NCBI GenBank assembly: GCA_965233675.1
Contig: OZ247498.1
Location: forward strand, 4,960,001 to 5,024,000
Direction: 5' to 3'
Length of the DNA stretch: 64,000 nucleotides
DNA from: SZUA-309 sp965233675
GTDB taxonomy: Bacteria > Pseudomonadota > Gammaproteobacteria > Pseudomonadales > Azotimanducaceae
Shown here: one piece after another, positions 23,918 through 33,737 of the stretch
Position numbering within the stretch: the stretch's first letter is position 1
Layout of the letters: the number at the start of each line of letters is the position of its first letter
The notes under the pieces: model-generated
What the model was told of the DNA's origin: nothing
Seen by the model: only the letters and a program-made list of their open reading frames with translations
Databases searched by the model: none
Program-made: the position numbers and the translations under genes

Positions 23918-25858
23918 ATGACGATGGTGCGGATTCGGCGTTCAGGGATGTGGTGGCGTTGGCTGGCGGTCTGTCTGACCGTGGTGTTGAGCGCCTCGAT
24001 CAGCGCACAGGAAAGCGGCAGCGAAGCCTCGCTGACTGCACCGCCGGAAGTGTGGATGAACGCGACCATCGATGTGGCGTGGCGCGGCCCCAATCTGTCC
24101 GGAGACACCATCCGTTTCATCGATCCGGCTACGAATAAATACACCCCGCAGTATGTTTACGTCGGGAATGCCAAAGGCAGTGTGGTTGCCCTGAAAGCGC
24201 CCGCGGAGCCGGGGGACTACGAACTCGTCTATGTCTCCAAGCGGGAGGTGCTCTTCCGGACACCCATTACCGTGACGGCGGTTACTGCGACGGTGGAAGC
24301 GCAGGATTCGGCGGAGATCAACAGCCGGATTCTGGTCAGTGCGGATGGTCCCAACAACAGTGGCGACTATCTGCAGATCATCGACTCAGACGGCTCACCG
24401 GTACGGGGCCTGTATGCCTATGTCGGCAATCATTCGGATGGCAAGGTGCCGCTCAAAGCGCCGAGCCAGGCCGGCGCCTACCGCATCGGATATTTCACGG
24501 CCAGCACGCTGATCGGTTCCACACCCATCAACATCAATGCGGTGGAGGCGGAGCTCCGTGCGCCGGAGTCCGTGGTGGCAGGCGCCTTTTTTGATGTGGC
24601 CTGGCAGGGGCCGGACAATCCCGGCGACCGGCTGGCGGTTCTGGATGCGGACGGCACCCGAGCCAGCGGTTATGCCTATACGGGAAACCAGGCGGAAAAC
24701 GCCTCCCTGCACGCGCCGGAACAGGCCGGTGAATACGAGGTCGTCTACCTGACCGGCGACCGGGTCATCGGTCGTACCGGTTTTTCGGTGACCGAAGTGA
24801 GCGCCTCCCTGGAAGCGGCGGATTCCATTCCTGCGGGTCACCGCCTGACCGTCTCCTGGGAAGGACCGGGCAATACTTCGGACGTCATCCGATTCTCCGA
24901 CCCGGCACCATTCACCGACCCGGAACGGGGAGGCAGCCATGCCTATGGCTACGTGGGCAACGGTGAGGGGCAGAAGCTGGTGATTACAGCGCCGTCGGTG
25001 ACAGGCGACTATCAGCTCGAGTACGTCACCGGTGGCGGCCGCATACTGGCTCGCCGAGCCATCACGGTGACGCCTGCACCGATGGCGCCCGGGCAACTGC
25101 GGGTGCTGGACGCGGAGACCACGGGTCTCACCGACAATGACGCGGTGGAAGTGATCCTCGACGCGTCCGGCAGCATGCTGCAGCGTCTGGAGGGTGAGCG
25201 TCGGATCGATATCGCCAAACGTACCCTGAGGAATCTGATCGACACCGTGATTCCCACCGGCACCGGGTTCGCACTTCGGGTTTTCGGGAACCGGGAGGTG
25301 GACAGTTGCCGCACGGATCTGGAGATCCCATTGTCGCCCCTGCAGCCGGGCCCTGTGAGTGAGACGGTTGCCGGCATCAACGCAATGAATCTTGCCAGAA
25401 CGCCCATCGCCGCATCACTGGCGATGATCCCCCAGGACCTGAAGTCGGTGAGTGGCGAGCGGATCGTCGTTCTGCTGACAGACGGCGAAGAAACCTGTGA
25501 TGGTGATCCGGCGGAAGTGATCGGCCGACTCAAGAGCCAGGGCACGGATATCCGGGTCAATATTGTCGGCTTCGCCATCGACGACGACGCCTTGAAAGCA
25601 ACCTTCGCCAGCTGGGCCCGCCTCGGCGGCGGTGCCTATTTCGATGTTCGAGGAGAAGCGCAGCTGGCAGAGGCGCTCGGGCAATCGGTAAACGCGGAGT
25701 TTCTGGTGCTGGATGCCCACGGTGACATCGCCGCCCGGGGGCTGGCCGGCCAGGATCCGTTGTTCCTGCCACCGGGTGACTATGAGGTCAGCGCCCGTGG
25801 CGAACGCTATCCGGTATCCGTCGTCAGCGATCGTCTGGCAACGGTGACGCTCGACTGA
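23918..25858 (+). CDS. Exported VWA-domain protein with four Ig-like repeats
   Basis: 646-aa exported protein. After a signal peptide (WWRWLAVCLTVVLSASISAQ) come four repeats of about 90 residues, starting near 35, 125, 210 and 295. Each has the pattern (V/L)xVxWxGPxNxxDxIxxxDxxG, then YxYxGN, L(K/H)AP and GxYxLxYVx. A von Willebrand factor A domain follows from about 400, with MIDAS residues DASGS in VILDASGSML, a threonine in LARTPIAAS and the aspartate in VVLLTDGEETC. The last 50 residues are a small beta domain. Similar VWA proteins occur in the periplasm; ligand unknown. Preceded by a clear GGGAG ribosome site. Confidence 0.87.
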   Translation: MTMVRIRRSGMWWRWLAVCLTVVLSASISAQESGSEASLTAPPEVWMNATIDVAWRGPNLSGDTIRFIDPATNKYTPQYVYVGNAKGSVVALKAPAEPGDYELVYVSKREVLFRTPITVTAVTATVEAQDSAEINSRILVSADGPNNSGDYLQIIDSDGSPVRGLYAYVGNHSDGKVPLKAPSQAGAYRIGYFTASTLIGSTPININAVEAELRAPESVVAGAFFDVAWQGPDNPGDRLAVLDADGTRASGYAYTGNQAENASLHAPEQAGEYEVVYLTGDRVIGRTGFSVTEVSASLEAADSIPAGHRLTVSWEGPGNTSDVIRFSDPAPFTDPERGGSHAYGYVGNGEGQKLVITAPSVTGDYQLEYVTGGGRILARRAITVTPAPMAPGQLRVLDAETTGLTDNDAVEVILDASGSMLQRLEGERRIDIAKRTLRNLIDTVIPTGTGFALRVFGNREVDSCRTDLEIPLSPLQPGPVSETVAGINAMNLARTPIAASLAMIPQDLKSVSGERIVVLLTDGEETCDGDPAEVIGRLKSQGTDIRVNIVGFAIDDDALKATFASWARLGGGAYFDVRGEAQLAEALGQSVNAEFLVLDAHGDIAARGLAGQDPLFLPPGDYEVSARGERYPVSVVSDRLATVTLD

Positions 25859-25880
25859 GCCTGCCGATCCTGTGTAACCA

Positions 25881-25909
25881 GACGCTGGCGGCGCTATCTC
25901 GCCAGCGTC
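25881..25909. terminator. Hairpin between convergent VWA and esterase genes
   Basis: GACGCTGGCG at 25881-25890 and its exact complement CGCCAGCGTC at 25900-25909 form a perfect 10-bp stem with a 9-base loop. The right arm lies within the last codons of the minus-strand esterase. There is no T-run, but position and stability suggest it stops transcription from both sides. Confidence 0.6.
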
Positions 25910-26835
25910 CGTTTCAGAAATCCGATCGTCATCGGCAGCGTTTCATCGATGTTCCGCATGTAGGCGCCGTGATCGCCGTCAGGATAGCTCCTGAACGCAA
26001 GATCGCTCGCACCTGCTTCCGTCAGCGCCTGGATGAGTCGCCGGGGCTGGTCGTACGGCACGGTCGTATCCCTGATTCCATGGATCAGCAGTATCGGCGG
26101 CGCGTCTTTTGAAACATGGTAGAGAGGGGAGGCCAGGCGGGCGCGTGCTTCCAGATCTGCCGGATCACCACCCAGCAGCCTGCTCGTGCTTTCGGATGAC
26201 GAGGACCAGTTCACCAGATCCGTGGGTGAGGCGGATGCGACGACGGCCTGGACCCGACTGGACTGTTCCTGATGCGGACCGCTGCCCTCCAGGATCGGGT
26301 CGGGGCCTGACAATCCCAGCATCAATGCCAGATGGGCACCGGCCGAGTTGCCGTATGCGCCGATCCGCTGGGTGTCGATGTTGTATTTTCCGGCATTGGC
26401 GCGCAGCCAGCGCACCGCTGTCTTGACGTCTTCGATGCAGGCAGGAAAGCGGTCGTCGGGTACAAGCCGGTAGTTGATCGAGACGGCAACAAATCCGTGC
26501 TGTGCGTATTCCAGAGGATACCGGGCCCAGAGGTTGGCGCGCTTGTCACCCCGGCTCCAGCCACCGCCGTGAACGATCACCACTGCCGGTCGCGGCGAGT
26601 CCGACCTGGCCCGGGGCATGGCCAGATCGAGTTTCCAGAGCGCATGTCCGTCCCGGTAAGCGATGTCCGGAATCCACTCGATATCTTCCGGGACCATCCT
26701 GCGCACCTGCTCAACCGGCAGCGGCTTCATCAGTGCGCGCATTCGCTGCGAATCCAATTGCGCCGCGGATCCCGCTGCGCTCACAAAGAGGGTCGCCAGC
26801 ATGAAAATTGATTTATGTATGATGGCCGATTTCAT
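25894..26835 (-). CDS. Alpha/beta-hydrolase (esterase/lipase, BD-FAE-like)
   Basis: 313-aa exported hydrolase. N-terminal signal peptide (SIFMLATLFVSAAGSAAQ). Oxyanion-hole motif HGGGWSRG, nucleophile elbow GNSAG (serine in GAYGNSAGAHLALML), and a C-terminal DGDHGAYM histidine with the acidic residue in ILLIHGIRDTTVPYDQ. This arrangement is typical of BD-FAE/prolyl-oligopeptidase-like acyl esterases. Substrate unknown. Its start lies 32 bases from the divergent SDR gene, so both promoters must overlap or one is absent. Confidence 0.88.
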   Translation of the reverse strand: MKSAIIHKSIFMLATLFVSAAGSAAQLDSQRMRALMKPLPVEQVRRMVPEDIEWIPDIAYRDGHALWKLDLAMPRARSDSPRPAVVIVHGGGWSRGDKRANLWARYPLEYAQHGFVAVSINYRLVPDDRFPACIEDVKTAVRWLRANAGKYNIDTQRIGAYGNSAGAHLALMLGLSGPDPILEGSGPHQEQSSRVQAVVASASPTDLVNWSSSSESTSRLLGGDPADLEARARLASPLYHVSKDAPPILLIHGIRDTTVPYDQPRRLIQALTEAGASDLAFRSYPDGDHGAYMRNIDETLPMTIGFLKRTLAR

Positions 26836-26867
26836 AGCGGTTTAAGGCCCAACTCAGGAGAAAACAG

Positions 26868-27563
26868 ATGCTCAATGATAGGACAGTCGTGATCACCGGT
26901 GCAGCAAGTGGTCTGGGAGAGGTCTGGACCCGCCGTTTCCTGGAAGATGGCGCGAGGGTCATTGCAGCAGATGTGAATGAGGAAGGTCTGGTCGCCGTGG
27001 CCGATTTGGGTGCGCTGACGATTCATACCGACGTTTCCAGCGAGGATGACGTAAAGGCGATGATCGAGTTCGCCATGGAGAAAACCGGCCAGGTGGATGT
27101 GCTGTTCAACAACGCCGGGTTCGGCATCAACAGAGCCTTTCTTGACGTACCTGAAGGCGAGTTCGAGCGTCACATAGCGGTCCATCTTTACGGCACGATC
27201 TATGGAATGCGGTATGCGCTGCCGCATATGCAGGCAAGCGGCTATGGCCGAATCATCAATACTATTTCCCGGGCGGCGGAAGTCTGCGCACCCGCCAACG
27301 GCGCCTACTCGGCGGCCAAGGCCGCAATCTGGGCGGCCACTCGATCTGCCGCCAAGGAAATCGAAGGCGGGGACATACTCATCAATATGCTCATTCCCGG
27401 GCCCACCAACACGGCCATCTGGGGGCGTGACATGCCCCGCATGCAGTCGCCGGAAGTGACCTATCCCACCGCCAGAATGCTGGCCACGCTGCCGGAGAAC
27501 GGCCCCGCTGGAAAAGTGTTCTGGAACGAAAAGGAATACGAACTCTTCGCAGAGATCGTCTGA
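26868..27563 (+). CDS. SDR family oxidoreductase
   Basis: 231-aa short-chain dehydrogenase. TGAASGLGEVW near the N-terminus, ADVNEEGL after the second strand (aspartate, so NAD likely), NNAGFGINRAF, catalytic Ser in TISRAAEV, YSAAKAA (YxxxK), and IPGPTNTAIWG. Start ATG 26868 follows a CAGGAGAA box. Divergent from the esterase with only 32 bases between. Substrate unknown. Confidence 0.88.
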   Translation: MLNDRTVVITGAASGLGEVWTRRFLEDGARVIAADVNEEGLVAVADLGALTIHTDVSSEDDVKAMIEFAMEKTGQVDVLFNNAGFGINRAFLDVPEGEFERHIAVHLYGTIYGMRYALPHMQASGYGRIINTISRAAEVCAPANGAYSAAKAAIWAATRSAAKEIEGGDILINMLIPGPTNTAIWGRDMPRMQSPEVTYPTARMLATLPENGPAGKVFWNEKEYELFAEIV

Positions 27564-27657
27564 CAACCCCGATGCTCTACTGAGTTTTGCGATCGGCGGG
27601 AACCTTTCGCGACGCACCTGCATCCAGAGTAGTAACCAAATTCAATTGGAGTCTGGA

Positions 27658-29160
27658 ATGGGTGTGCGGAAAAACTTTGGTGCGCTGGTGATGTGCGGCC
27701 TGGCGCTGCTGCTGGGCGCTTGCGACAACGATCACGATAGCCCGGATCGTGCAGTGACGCCGCCACCGGATACCCACGCGGGTGCACGGGGCGGTGGAGT
27801 CGATGGTGAAATCATCGGTCCGGAAAATGCGAGTGCGGCCAGCGATGAACTGATCCAGTTGGGTCAGAACGTCTTCCGCTACTGGACGTTCGGTGATGAA
27901 CAGCAGTGGACGGATACACTGGAAATGCACACCGTCATCGAGAATGCCGTCGATCCGGCCACGGCTCTCTCTGTTGGGCTCAAGGTGGATATTGATGCGC
28001 TGCCTCCCGCGGTGGTGGATGGAGTGCTCGATGGCAGCATCCCCCTGGACGATCCGCAGACCACGCTGGCTTTGATTCAGTTGAATGCCGTCGTCGGAAT
28101 CAAGGGAACCGTTACGACGGGTGCTGACAACAGGCTCCACCTGGATCGGGTTGGCACCACCTGTGCACTTTGTCACTCGACGGTCGATAACGCCGGACAC
28201 GCTGCGAATCCGAGTATTCCTCTGGGTATCGGTCACCGCCTGGATGGCTGGGCCAACCGTGATCTGAACCCCGGTGCCATCATCGCGCTGTCACCGGCGG
28301 TGTCGGGCAGTGCAGATGCGGTCATCTACAACTCCTGGGGTCCCGGCAAGTTCGATCCCCGATTCAACATTGATGGCAAGGACGAACCCGCACCGGTAAT
28401 CCCACCCGTATTCGGGCTGGACAACGTGCACAGTGCCATCTTCACCGGCGACGGCTCGGAACTGGCTTACTGGAATCGTTACGTGGGTGTTACCCAGATG
28501 GGTGGCCAGGGAGTGTTTTCGGACCCGCGGTTGCCTGATCCCCTGCAGAACGATGGCAATCCGATCAATCGGGATCAGCGTGGCGACGGCGTCGACTGTG
28601 TTGCGGAGATCGCGCTGGCGGCGGGCTCGGCTGCCGGCGGGCCTGGCGGGACCACGATCACCGTTCCTGCCGATAACATCGTGAGTGACGGTAGAACGGA
28701 TTGCGTCAGCAATTACCTGCCGGCGCTGCAGGCCTATCAGCTGTCGCTCGCGGCACCTGGTCTGGATGTGCTGGAGAATAACCAGGGTATGCAGGATTTC
28801 GCCGATGCACATTTTCTGCCGACCTTCTTCGACGAGGTGGCAGCAGAGCGGGGCGAGGCATTGTTCAATGGCAAGGCGAGCTGTGCCAGCTGTCATTCCG
28901 GTGCCGAGTTCACGGATGCCAACGACACCCTGCACGACGCCGATGTGACAGCCTCTCTCGATGCAGACTATGTGCAGCGGTCAGCGTCCAGGCGCTGGCG
29001 CACCTCGCCGCTGGCCGGTGTGTGGACGCATCCGCCGTACTTCCACGATGGATCCGCGGCCACGCTCGAGGAGGTGGTGAGCCGGTACAACGACAAACTG
29101 GCGCTCGAGCTTACGCCGGCCGACATCCGGGATCTGGCGGAGTACATGAAGTCGTTGTAG
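27658..29160 (+). CDS. Dihaem cytochrome c lipoprotein
   Basis: 500-aa predicted lipoprotein. Lipobox LLGAC in VMCGLALLLGACDND. Two haem c sites: CALCH about residue 174 and CASCH about residue 410. The C-terminal block WRTSPLAGVWTHPPYFHDGSAATLEEVV is characteristic of the cytochrome c peroxidase/MauG-related and Rox-like families. A peroxidase or electron-transfer role is possible; the CCP-type Ca and Trp motifs were not recognised. ATG 27658 is chosen over TTG 27646. It is not obviously in an operon; the MFS gene converges on it. Confidence 0.83.
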   Translation: MGVRKNFGALVMCGLALLLGACDNDHDSPDRAVTPPPDTHAGARGGGVDGEIIGPENASAASDELIQLGQNVFRYWTFGDEQQWTDTLEMHTVIENAVDPATALSVGLKVDIDALPPAVVDGVLDGSIPLDDPQTTLALIQLNAVVGIKGTVTTGADNRLHLDRVGTTCALCHSTVDNAGHAANPSIPLGIGHRLDGWANRDLNPGAIIALSPAVSGSADAVIYNSWGPGKFDPRFNIDGKDEPAPVIPPVFGLDNVHSAIFTGDGSELAYWNRYVGVTQMGGQGVFSDPRLPDPLQNDGNPINRDQRGDGVDCVAEIALAAGSAAGGPGGTTITVPADNIVSDGRTDCVSNYLPALQAYQLSLAAPGLDVLENNQGMQDFADAHFLPTFFDEVAAERGEALFNGKASCASCHSGAEFTDANDTLHDADVTASLDADYVQRSASRRWRTSPLAGVWTHPPYFHDGSAATLEEVVSRYNDKLALELTPADIRDLAEYMKSL

Positions 29161-29284
29161 TGCTTACTTTTGTTCAGTAGCTGATAAAGGACCCTTGTCC
29201 AGGTCGTGCCTTTCGTTGGTCCGCAACCGGGACGCTGACGAGTTGACCACGTGCGGACCTCCTGGCTTGAGCAGTGGCGCGGCG

Positions 29285-30724
29285 TTATTGCGCATCACGC
29301 TGTCGCCTTGTCTGCAGCGCACGCAGAATCTCGATGTGTTTTTCCCGAGTCAGGTCGTAGTGTGAATAGCACCAGATAGCCACAACGGCGAAGCCTGCGA
29401 TAAACGGGCCGTACAACAGCCCAAGGTTAATAATGGTATCAACCGGCACATCGGCCGCACTTTTTATTTCTGCGCCACGCGGCCAGTCGATAGCGTCAAG
29501 TCCGATACCGCCAATAAAGCTGCCGAGGCCAGAGGTTGCCTTGGCGGAAAATGAACTGGCTCCGAAAAACAATCCCTCCTGACGGATGCCGGTGTTGAAT
29601 TCATGTTCGTCGGTCACGTCGGCGATCATCGATCCCCAGGAAACCAGTGCCTGTTGGAGCAGCACACCCTGGACGAACTTGATTGCGATAAGCAGAAAAA
29701 CAAGGACGGGATCGCCGTTTTCCGGGAACCAGTCCACCAGCCTCAGTATGACGGGAGTGAACTGACAGATTGAATAGCCGATCGCGCCGAGCAGAATGGT
29801 GAAGCGTTTGCTCGTCATGCTGTGCAGTAGCGACGTGAAGAATGCGCCGATCATGAGCCCTGCGATCATCGATACCTGTACACCCAGCATGTCGTAGCCG
29901 CCAAATTCCCAGAAGTACTGAAGCATGTAGAGGTCCAGTGCGGCGGTAACACCGCCCATGACCGAGATGACCAGCACGCCTGCGAACAGCCAACGGAAGG
30001 AATGGCTTCTGAACGCCTCTCTGATTTCGCTCAACAGGCGACTGAATAGGCTGGCGGCGGTTCGGGAGGCCGGGATCGACAGGTGCGGAATTTCCTTTTG
30101 AGTTCCGTAGGCCGAGTACCAGATTGTGAATACCATCAGTACGCCCAGGGTAATGGCGTAGGGTGGGTAGTTGCCCACTGCCGTTCTGCCGCCGTTGGCA
30201 TCGGCGAAGAAAAACCCCAAGCCGATGACCGACGCACAGGCGCCACCGAAGGTGGCGAAGAATTGGCGGAACGCCACGATCCGGGTTCGTTCTTCGAAGT
30301 CCTCCGACATTTCCGCGCCGAGCGCCAGATGGGGTACGTGATAGAGCGTCATGGCGACCCGGGTTAACACCGCGAATGCCGTCAACCACACGAACAGGCC
30401 GGTCTGACCGAGGGAATCTGGCGGCGAGAACAGTAGAACAAATGCGATCGCCAGAGGGAGTGCGGAGACGTACATGAACGGATGGCGTCGGCCCCACTTC
30501 GATCGGAAGTTGTCAGATAGTGAACCCACGAGCGGATCGGTGACGGCATCAACTAACAGGGCGATAGACAGCGCCAGGCCGGCCAGTGTCCCGGACAGCT
30601 CGAGAACCTGGTTGTAGTAAAACAGAATGAACAGGCCGAAGGCGGTGTTCTTGAGTCCTTCGGCATACTGACCGACGCCATACGCGAGTCTGCTCGAGAG
30701 GGGTACCCGGCGATCAGTGCTCAT
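29285..30724 (-). CDS. MFS transporter, GPH (MelB-like) family
   Basis: 479-aa, 12-helix permease. N-terminus LAYGVGQYAEGLKNTAFGLFIL and AVTDPLVGSLSDNFRSKWGRRHP (the D-x-x-x-G-x-x-x-D plus GRRHP loop) are hallmarks of the glycoside-pentoside-hexuronide symporter family, which in Proteobacteria also includes carriers for steroids and other lipophilic compounds. ATG 30724 is used; the frame extends to 30760. It is divergent from the TonB receptor and probably supplies the inner-membrane step of the same uptake route. Confidence 0.9.
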   Translation of the reverse strand: MSTDRRVPLSSRLAYGVGQYAEGLKNTAFGLFILFYYNQVLELSGTLAGLALSIALLVDAVTDPLVGSLSDNFRSKWGRRHPFMYVSALPLAIAFVLLFSPPDSLGQTGLFVWLTAFAVLTRVAMTLYHVPHLALGAEMSEDFEERTRIVAFRQFFATFGGACASVIGLGFFFADANGGRTAVGNYPPYAITLGVLMVFTIWYSAYGTQKEIPHLSIPASRTAASLFSRLLSEIREAFRSHSFRWLFAGVLVISVMGGVTAALDLYMLQYFWEFGGYDMLGVQVSMIAGLMIGAFFTSLLHSMTSKRFTILLGAIGYSICQFTPVILRLVDWFPENGDPVLVFLLIAIKFVQGVLLQQALVSWGSMIADVTDEHEFNTGIRQEGLFFGASSFSAKATSGLGSFIGGIGLDAIDWPRGAEIKSAADVPVDTIINLGLLYGPFIAGFAVVAIWCYSHYDLTREKHIEILRALQTRRQRDAQ

Positions 30725-30962
30725 CGGTGCTTGATCCGTGGCGACGAGAGGCCAAGGCAAGCTCCAGTCTTGTCGTTCGTTGTCCTAAGGCCATGCTGTC
30801 CTCCGAGCGGCAGCTGAAATATGTGAAAGTATTTTACGTCTATCGAGGGCCTGGTGAGCGATCTGAATCCCCATATAGCTCAATGATGATCCAAAATATG
30901 GACAATGACGTCTAATTGCGGACATACTTAGTTTGCTTAGCATCTGAACAAAGGGGAGAAAA

Positions 30963-33200
30963 ATGTTCAAATATTGCCCAATAATGAGTTCATCCAGTTG
31001 GAGGGTTCTGCCGCTCGGGCGGAGGATTGCCAGCGGGCTGGCGTCGTGGTTCGTGCTTGCTGCGGTGATGCTTCCGGCAGCCGGCGCATTCGCGGCCGTA
31101 GATTCAGATGCGGTGGATGGCATAGAAACAATCGTGGTGACGGCCACCAAACGAAGCGAAAACGTGTTGGACGTTCCCATCTCGATGGAGGTGATTGGCG
31201 GAGCGCAGATCGAAGAGATGCGGATACGAACTTTCGAAGATCTGGAGCATTACGTCCCTAACTTCAACGTGCAGCCGACACCCGGCGCCAACCAGATATA
31301 CATCCGGGGCATAGGTTCCGGGGCCCAGAATTTTGCGTTCGAGCAGGCGGTCAGCCTCTATGTGGACGGTGTGTATGCCGGCCGCAATCGGCAGTTCATG
31401 GCGCCGTTTTTCGATGTAGAGCGGGTGGAAGTGCTACGGGGGCCTCAGGGGGCGCTGGTTGGTAAAAACACTGCCGCAGGTGCTCTGATGCTCGTTTCTT
31501 CTTCGCCGGAGCAGGAATTTGAAGGCTACCTCGACGCGGGAATTCTGCTGGACCGGGAAGGTGTTGACCTGTCCGGGGTACTTTCTGGTGGAATCACCGA
31601 GAGTCTGGCGGGACGCCTTGCCGTCAAATACACCGACGCGGACGGCTATGTTGACGATCGTGGCACTGGCCGGAAAGTTCCAGCGCTGGACAACACGCTC
31701 GTGCGGGGAACGTTGACGTATACCCCGAACGATCTGATTGATATCACCACCAAGGTGGAGTACGCAGACTTTGTAACGGAAGGTACACAAGCCATCTCGG
31801 AGTATCCCGGCAGCAGCTTTTCGGATGGCGAGAAAACCACTGAAGACCCGTTTGGCGTACCTGAGAGTGACAACACAGAGTCCTGGAATGCTTCAGTACT
31901 GGTGGATGTCTCCATCGGCGAAAACACCCTGACATCTCTCACGGCCTTTTCTTCATTCGACGCGGACAAGTTTACCGGGGCCGCGTCCACCGACCCCCAG
32001 GACTGGCTGTCCATACAGCGGGAGGATTTCGACCAGATTTCACAGGAGATCAGGCTCGTTTCGCCATCCGGAAAGACGATAGAGTGGTTCGTTGGCGCTT
32101 ACGTAGACAGCAGCAGTTATCAGACCAGCTTCGATACGCAGTACGATCTGCTGGGCGGCTTCTTTCTCGGACACACCGACATGGCGTTTGATCAGGACAC
32201 CACCACATGGTCGGCCTTTGGCCAGGTGGAGTGGAATGCAACAGAATCACTGACCCTGATCGGGAGCGCTCGATATACGGATACCTCCAAGGATGCGACG
32301 CTCGACCAATACGAAATCAGCGGCACCGCGTTACCCGGCGCCGGTGTGTTGCCCAAGTATCTGGAAGACTCCCTCAGCGAAGGTACATTCGATCCATCGG
32401 TCACTGCGCGCTACCAGATCAATCCGGATACGATGGTGTATCTCACCTGGGCCAGAGGGTCAAAAGCGGGCGGGTTCGTCAGCAACTCTTCGTCGGTATC
32501 GGCGGGCACTTTTGAATACAAGCCGGAGGAATCCAACAACATAGAGGCTGGTATGAAAGCTGCCTTTCTGGATGGCCGAATCACCTCCACGCTCGCCGTA
32601 TTCCATACCGAGTTCGATGATCTTCAGGTAAGCAACTATGTGCCCGGAGATGGGCTGGTAATCGGCAATGCGGCCAGTGCCACCACGAAGGGCGTAGAAC
32701 TGGCGGGAGACTGGTTCGTGGGAGGTGGATTGAGCCTCGGACTGTCTGCCGGGTATCTGGATGCGAAGTACGATGACTTTCCCGGCGGCCCCTGCCTGGA
32801 GGGTACGGTGTGTCCTCCTGATCCGGTCGACAACGACATCGGTGGTTCGACGATTCCGGGGACCTCGAAGTGGACGGGAAACGTACATGGTGGGTATGAG
32901 TCGGAAGTGTTCGACGGCCTGCTGTTTTCAGCCAACCTTGTCGTTGCCTATCGAAGTGGATACTACGTTGAGGCGGATCTCAACTCGGACAGTCATCAGG
33001 ACAGCTATACGAAGGTCGATGCACGGGTGGCACTGTCGGGTCGGGACGAAAAATGGCAGATCGCGCTGCTGGGTAAAAACCTCACCGATGAGCATACGTT
33101 CAACTTCAGCTATTTCTGGCCGTTTGGACCGGCACCGCATCGGCTTAAGTACCTTGAGGAAACCCGCACCGTCCAGCTTCAATTGCGCTACACCATGTAA
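30963..33200 (+). CDS. TonB-dependent outer-membrane receptor
   Basis: 745-aa receptor. Signal segment SWFVLAAVMLPAAGAFA, then a TonB box-like ETIVVTATKR, plug domain (about 60-170, with YIRGIGSGAQNFAFEQAVSLYVDGVYAGR and LRGPQGALVGKNTAAGAL), and a 22-strand-type barrel ending in the aromatic-tail RTVQLQLRYTM. It belongs to the large proteobacterial group often linked to uptake of carbohydrates, aromatics or lipids rather than iron. GGGGAGAAAA precedes ATG 30963. The 238-base gap to the divergent MFS gene is AT-richer than the rest and contains TCCA-AAATA-TGGA (30890-30902). Confidence 0.92.
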   Translation: MFKYCPIMSSSSWRVLPLGRRIASGLASWFVLAAVMLPAAGAFAAVDSDAVDGIETIVVTATKRSENVLDVPISMEVIGGAQIEEMRIRTFEDLEHYVPNFNVQPTPGANQIYIRGIGSGAQNFAFEQAVSLYVDGVYAGRNRQFMAPFFDVERVEVLRGPQGALVGKNTAAGALMLVSSSPEQEFEGYLDAGILLDREGVDLSGVLSGGITESLAGRLAVKYTDADGYVDDRGTGRKVPALDNTLVRGTLTYTPNDLIDITTKVEYADFVTEGTQAISEYPGSSFSDGEKTTEDPFGVPESDNTESWNASVLVDVSIGENTLTSLTAFSSFDADKFTGAASTDPQDWLSIQREDFDQISQEIRLVSPSGKTIEWFVGAYVDSSSYQTSFDTQYDLLGGFFLGHTDMAFDQDTTTWSAFGQVEWNATESLTLIGSARYTDTSKDATLDQYEISGTALPGAGVLPKYLEDSLSEGTFDPSVTARYQINPDTMVYLTWARGSKAGGFVSNSSSVSAGTFEYKPEESNNIEAGMKAAFLDGRITSTLAVFHTEFDDLQVSNYVPGDGLVIGNAASATTKGVELAGDWFVGGGLSLGLSAGYLDAKYDDFPGGPCLEGTVCPPDPVDNDIGGSTIPGTSKWTGNVHGGYESEVFDGLLFSANLVVAYRSGYYVEADLNSDSHQDSYTKVDARVALSGRDEKWQIALLGKNLTDEHTFNFSYFWPFGPAPHRLKYLEETRTVQLQLRYTM

Positions 33201-33240
33201 CCGGACCCTCGGCGAAACTCAGAAATCGGAGGAAAGAGAG

Positions 33241-33714
33241 ATGACGGAACTGAAAACGCGGCATCTGTGTACCTATCACGCTACTCTGGAACCCGTTCAA
33301 CACGACACTGGCATATCACACGTTGGCCGACGGATGATTGCTGTGGTTACCGGCGGTGCGTTTGAAGGCGAGCGGCTCAAAGGCGTAGTGTTGAACGGAG
33401 GCGGTGACTGGGCAACGATAGAAGAAAACCGTGATGTGCTGCGTCTTGATGCGCGAGTGACCTGGGCGACTCACGATGACGCAAAAATCTACATCTCCTA
33501 TCGCGGCGTGCTGCGGCCACTGTCCAAGGCGCAGGAGCTGGCGACGAACCCTACGGGTGCTGATTCCTCGGAAGCCGATCCGTTTTATTTCCGGACCAAT
33601 CCCATCATCGAGACAGGTGACCCACGCTATCTGTGGCTGAACGATATCGTGGTGGTGGGTCTCGGCAGCATTATACCGGGTGGTGTCAGTTACGAACTGT
33701 ATGAGGTGCTCTGA
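33241..33714 (+). CDS. DUF3237 domain protein
   Basis: 157-aa protein of the DUF3237 family (small barrel, sometimes seen with aromatic and steroid catabolism genes). Family features: GRRMIAVVTGGAFEGERLKGVVLNGGGDW near residues 30-60, then RLDARVTWATHDDAKIYISYRG and YFRTNPIIETGDPRYLWLN toward the C-terminus. The ATG at 33241 follows GGAGGAAAGAG and lies 40 bases after the receptor stop; the frame is open farther upstream only by chance. Role unknown, but it is probably cotranscribed with the receptor. Confidence 0.88.
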   Translation: MTELKTRHLCTYHATLEPVQHDTGISHVGRRMIAVVTGGAFEGERLKGVVLNGGGDWATIEENRDVLRLDARVTWATHDDAKIYISYRGVLRPLSKAQELATNPTGADSSEADPFYFRTNPIIETGDPRYLWLNDIVVVGLGSIIPGGVSYELYEVL

Positions 33715-33737
33715 CTGATTGGGTCGCGAATCCGCCG

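Noticed and set aside
30890..30902. TCCA-AAATA-TGGA as a second copy of the MarR operator
   Set aside because: Shares only an AT-rich centre with the 37289 palindrome; arms are too short and different to call the same site.
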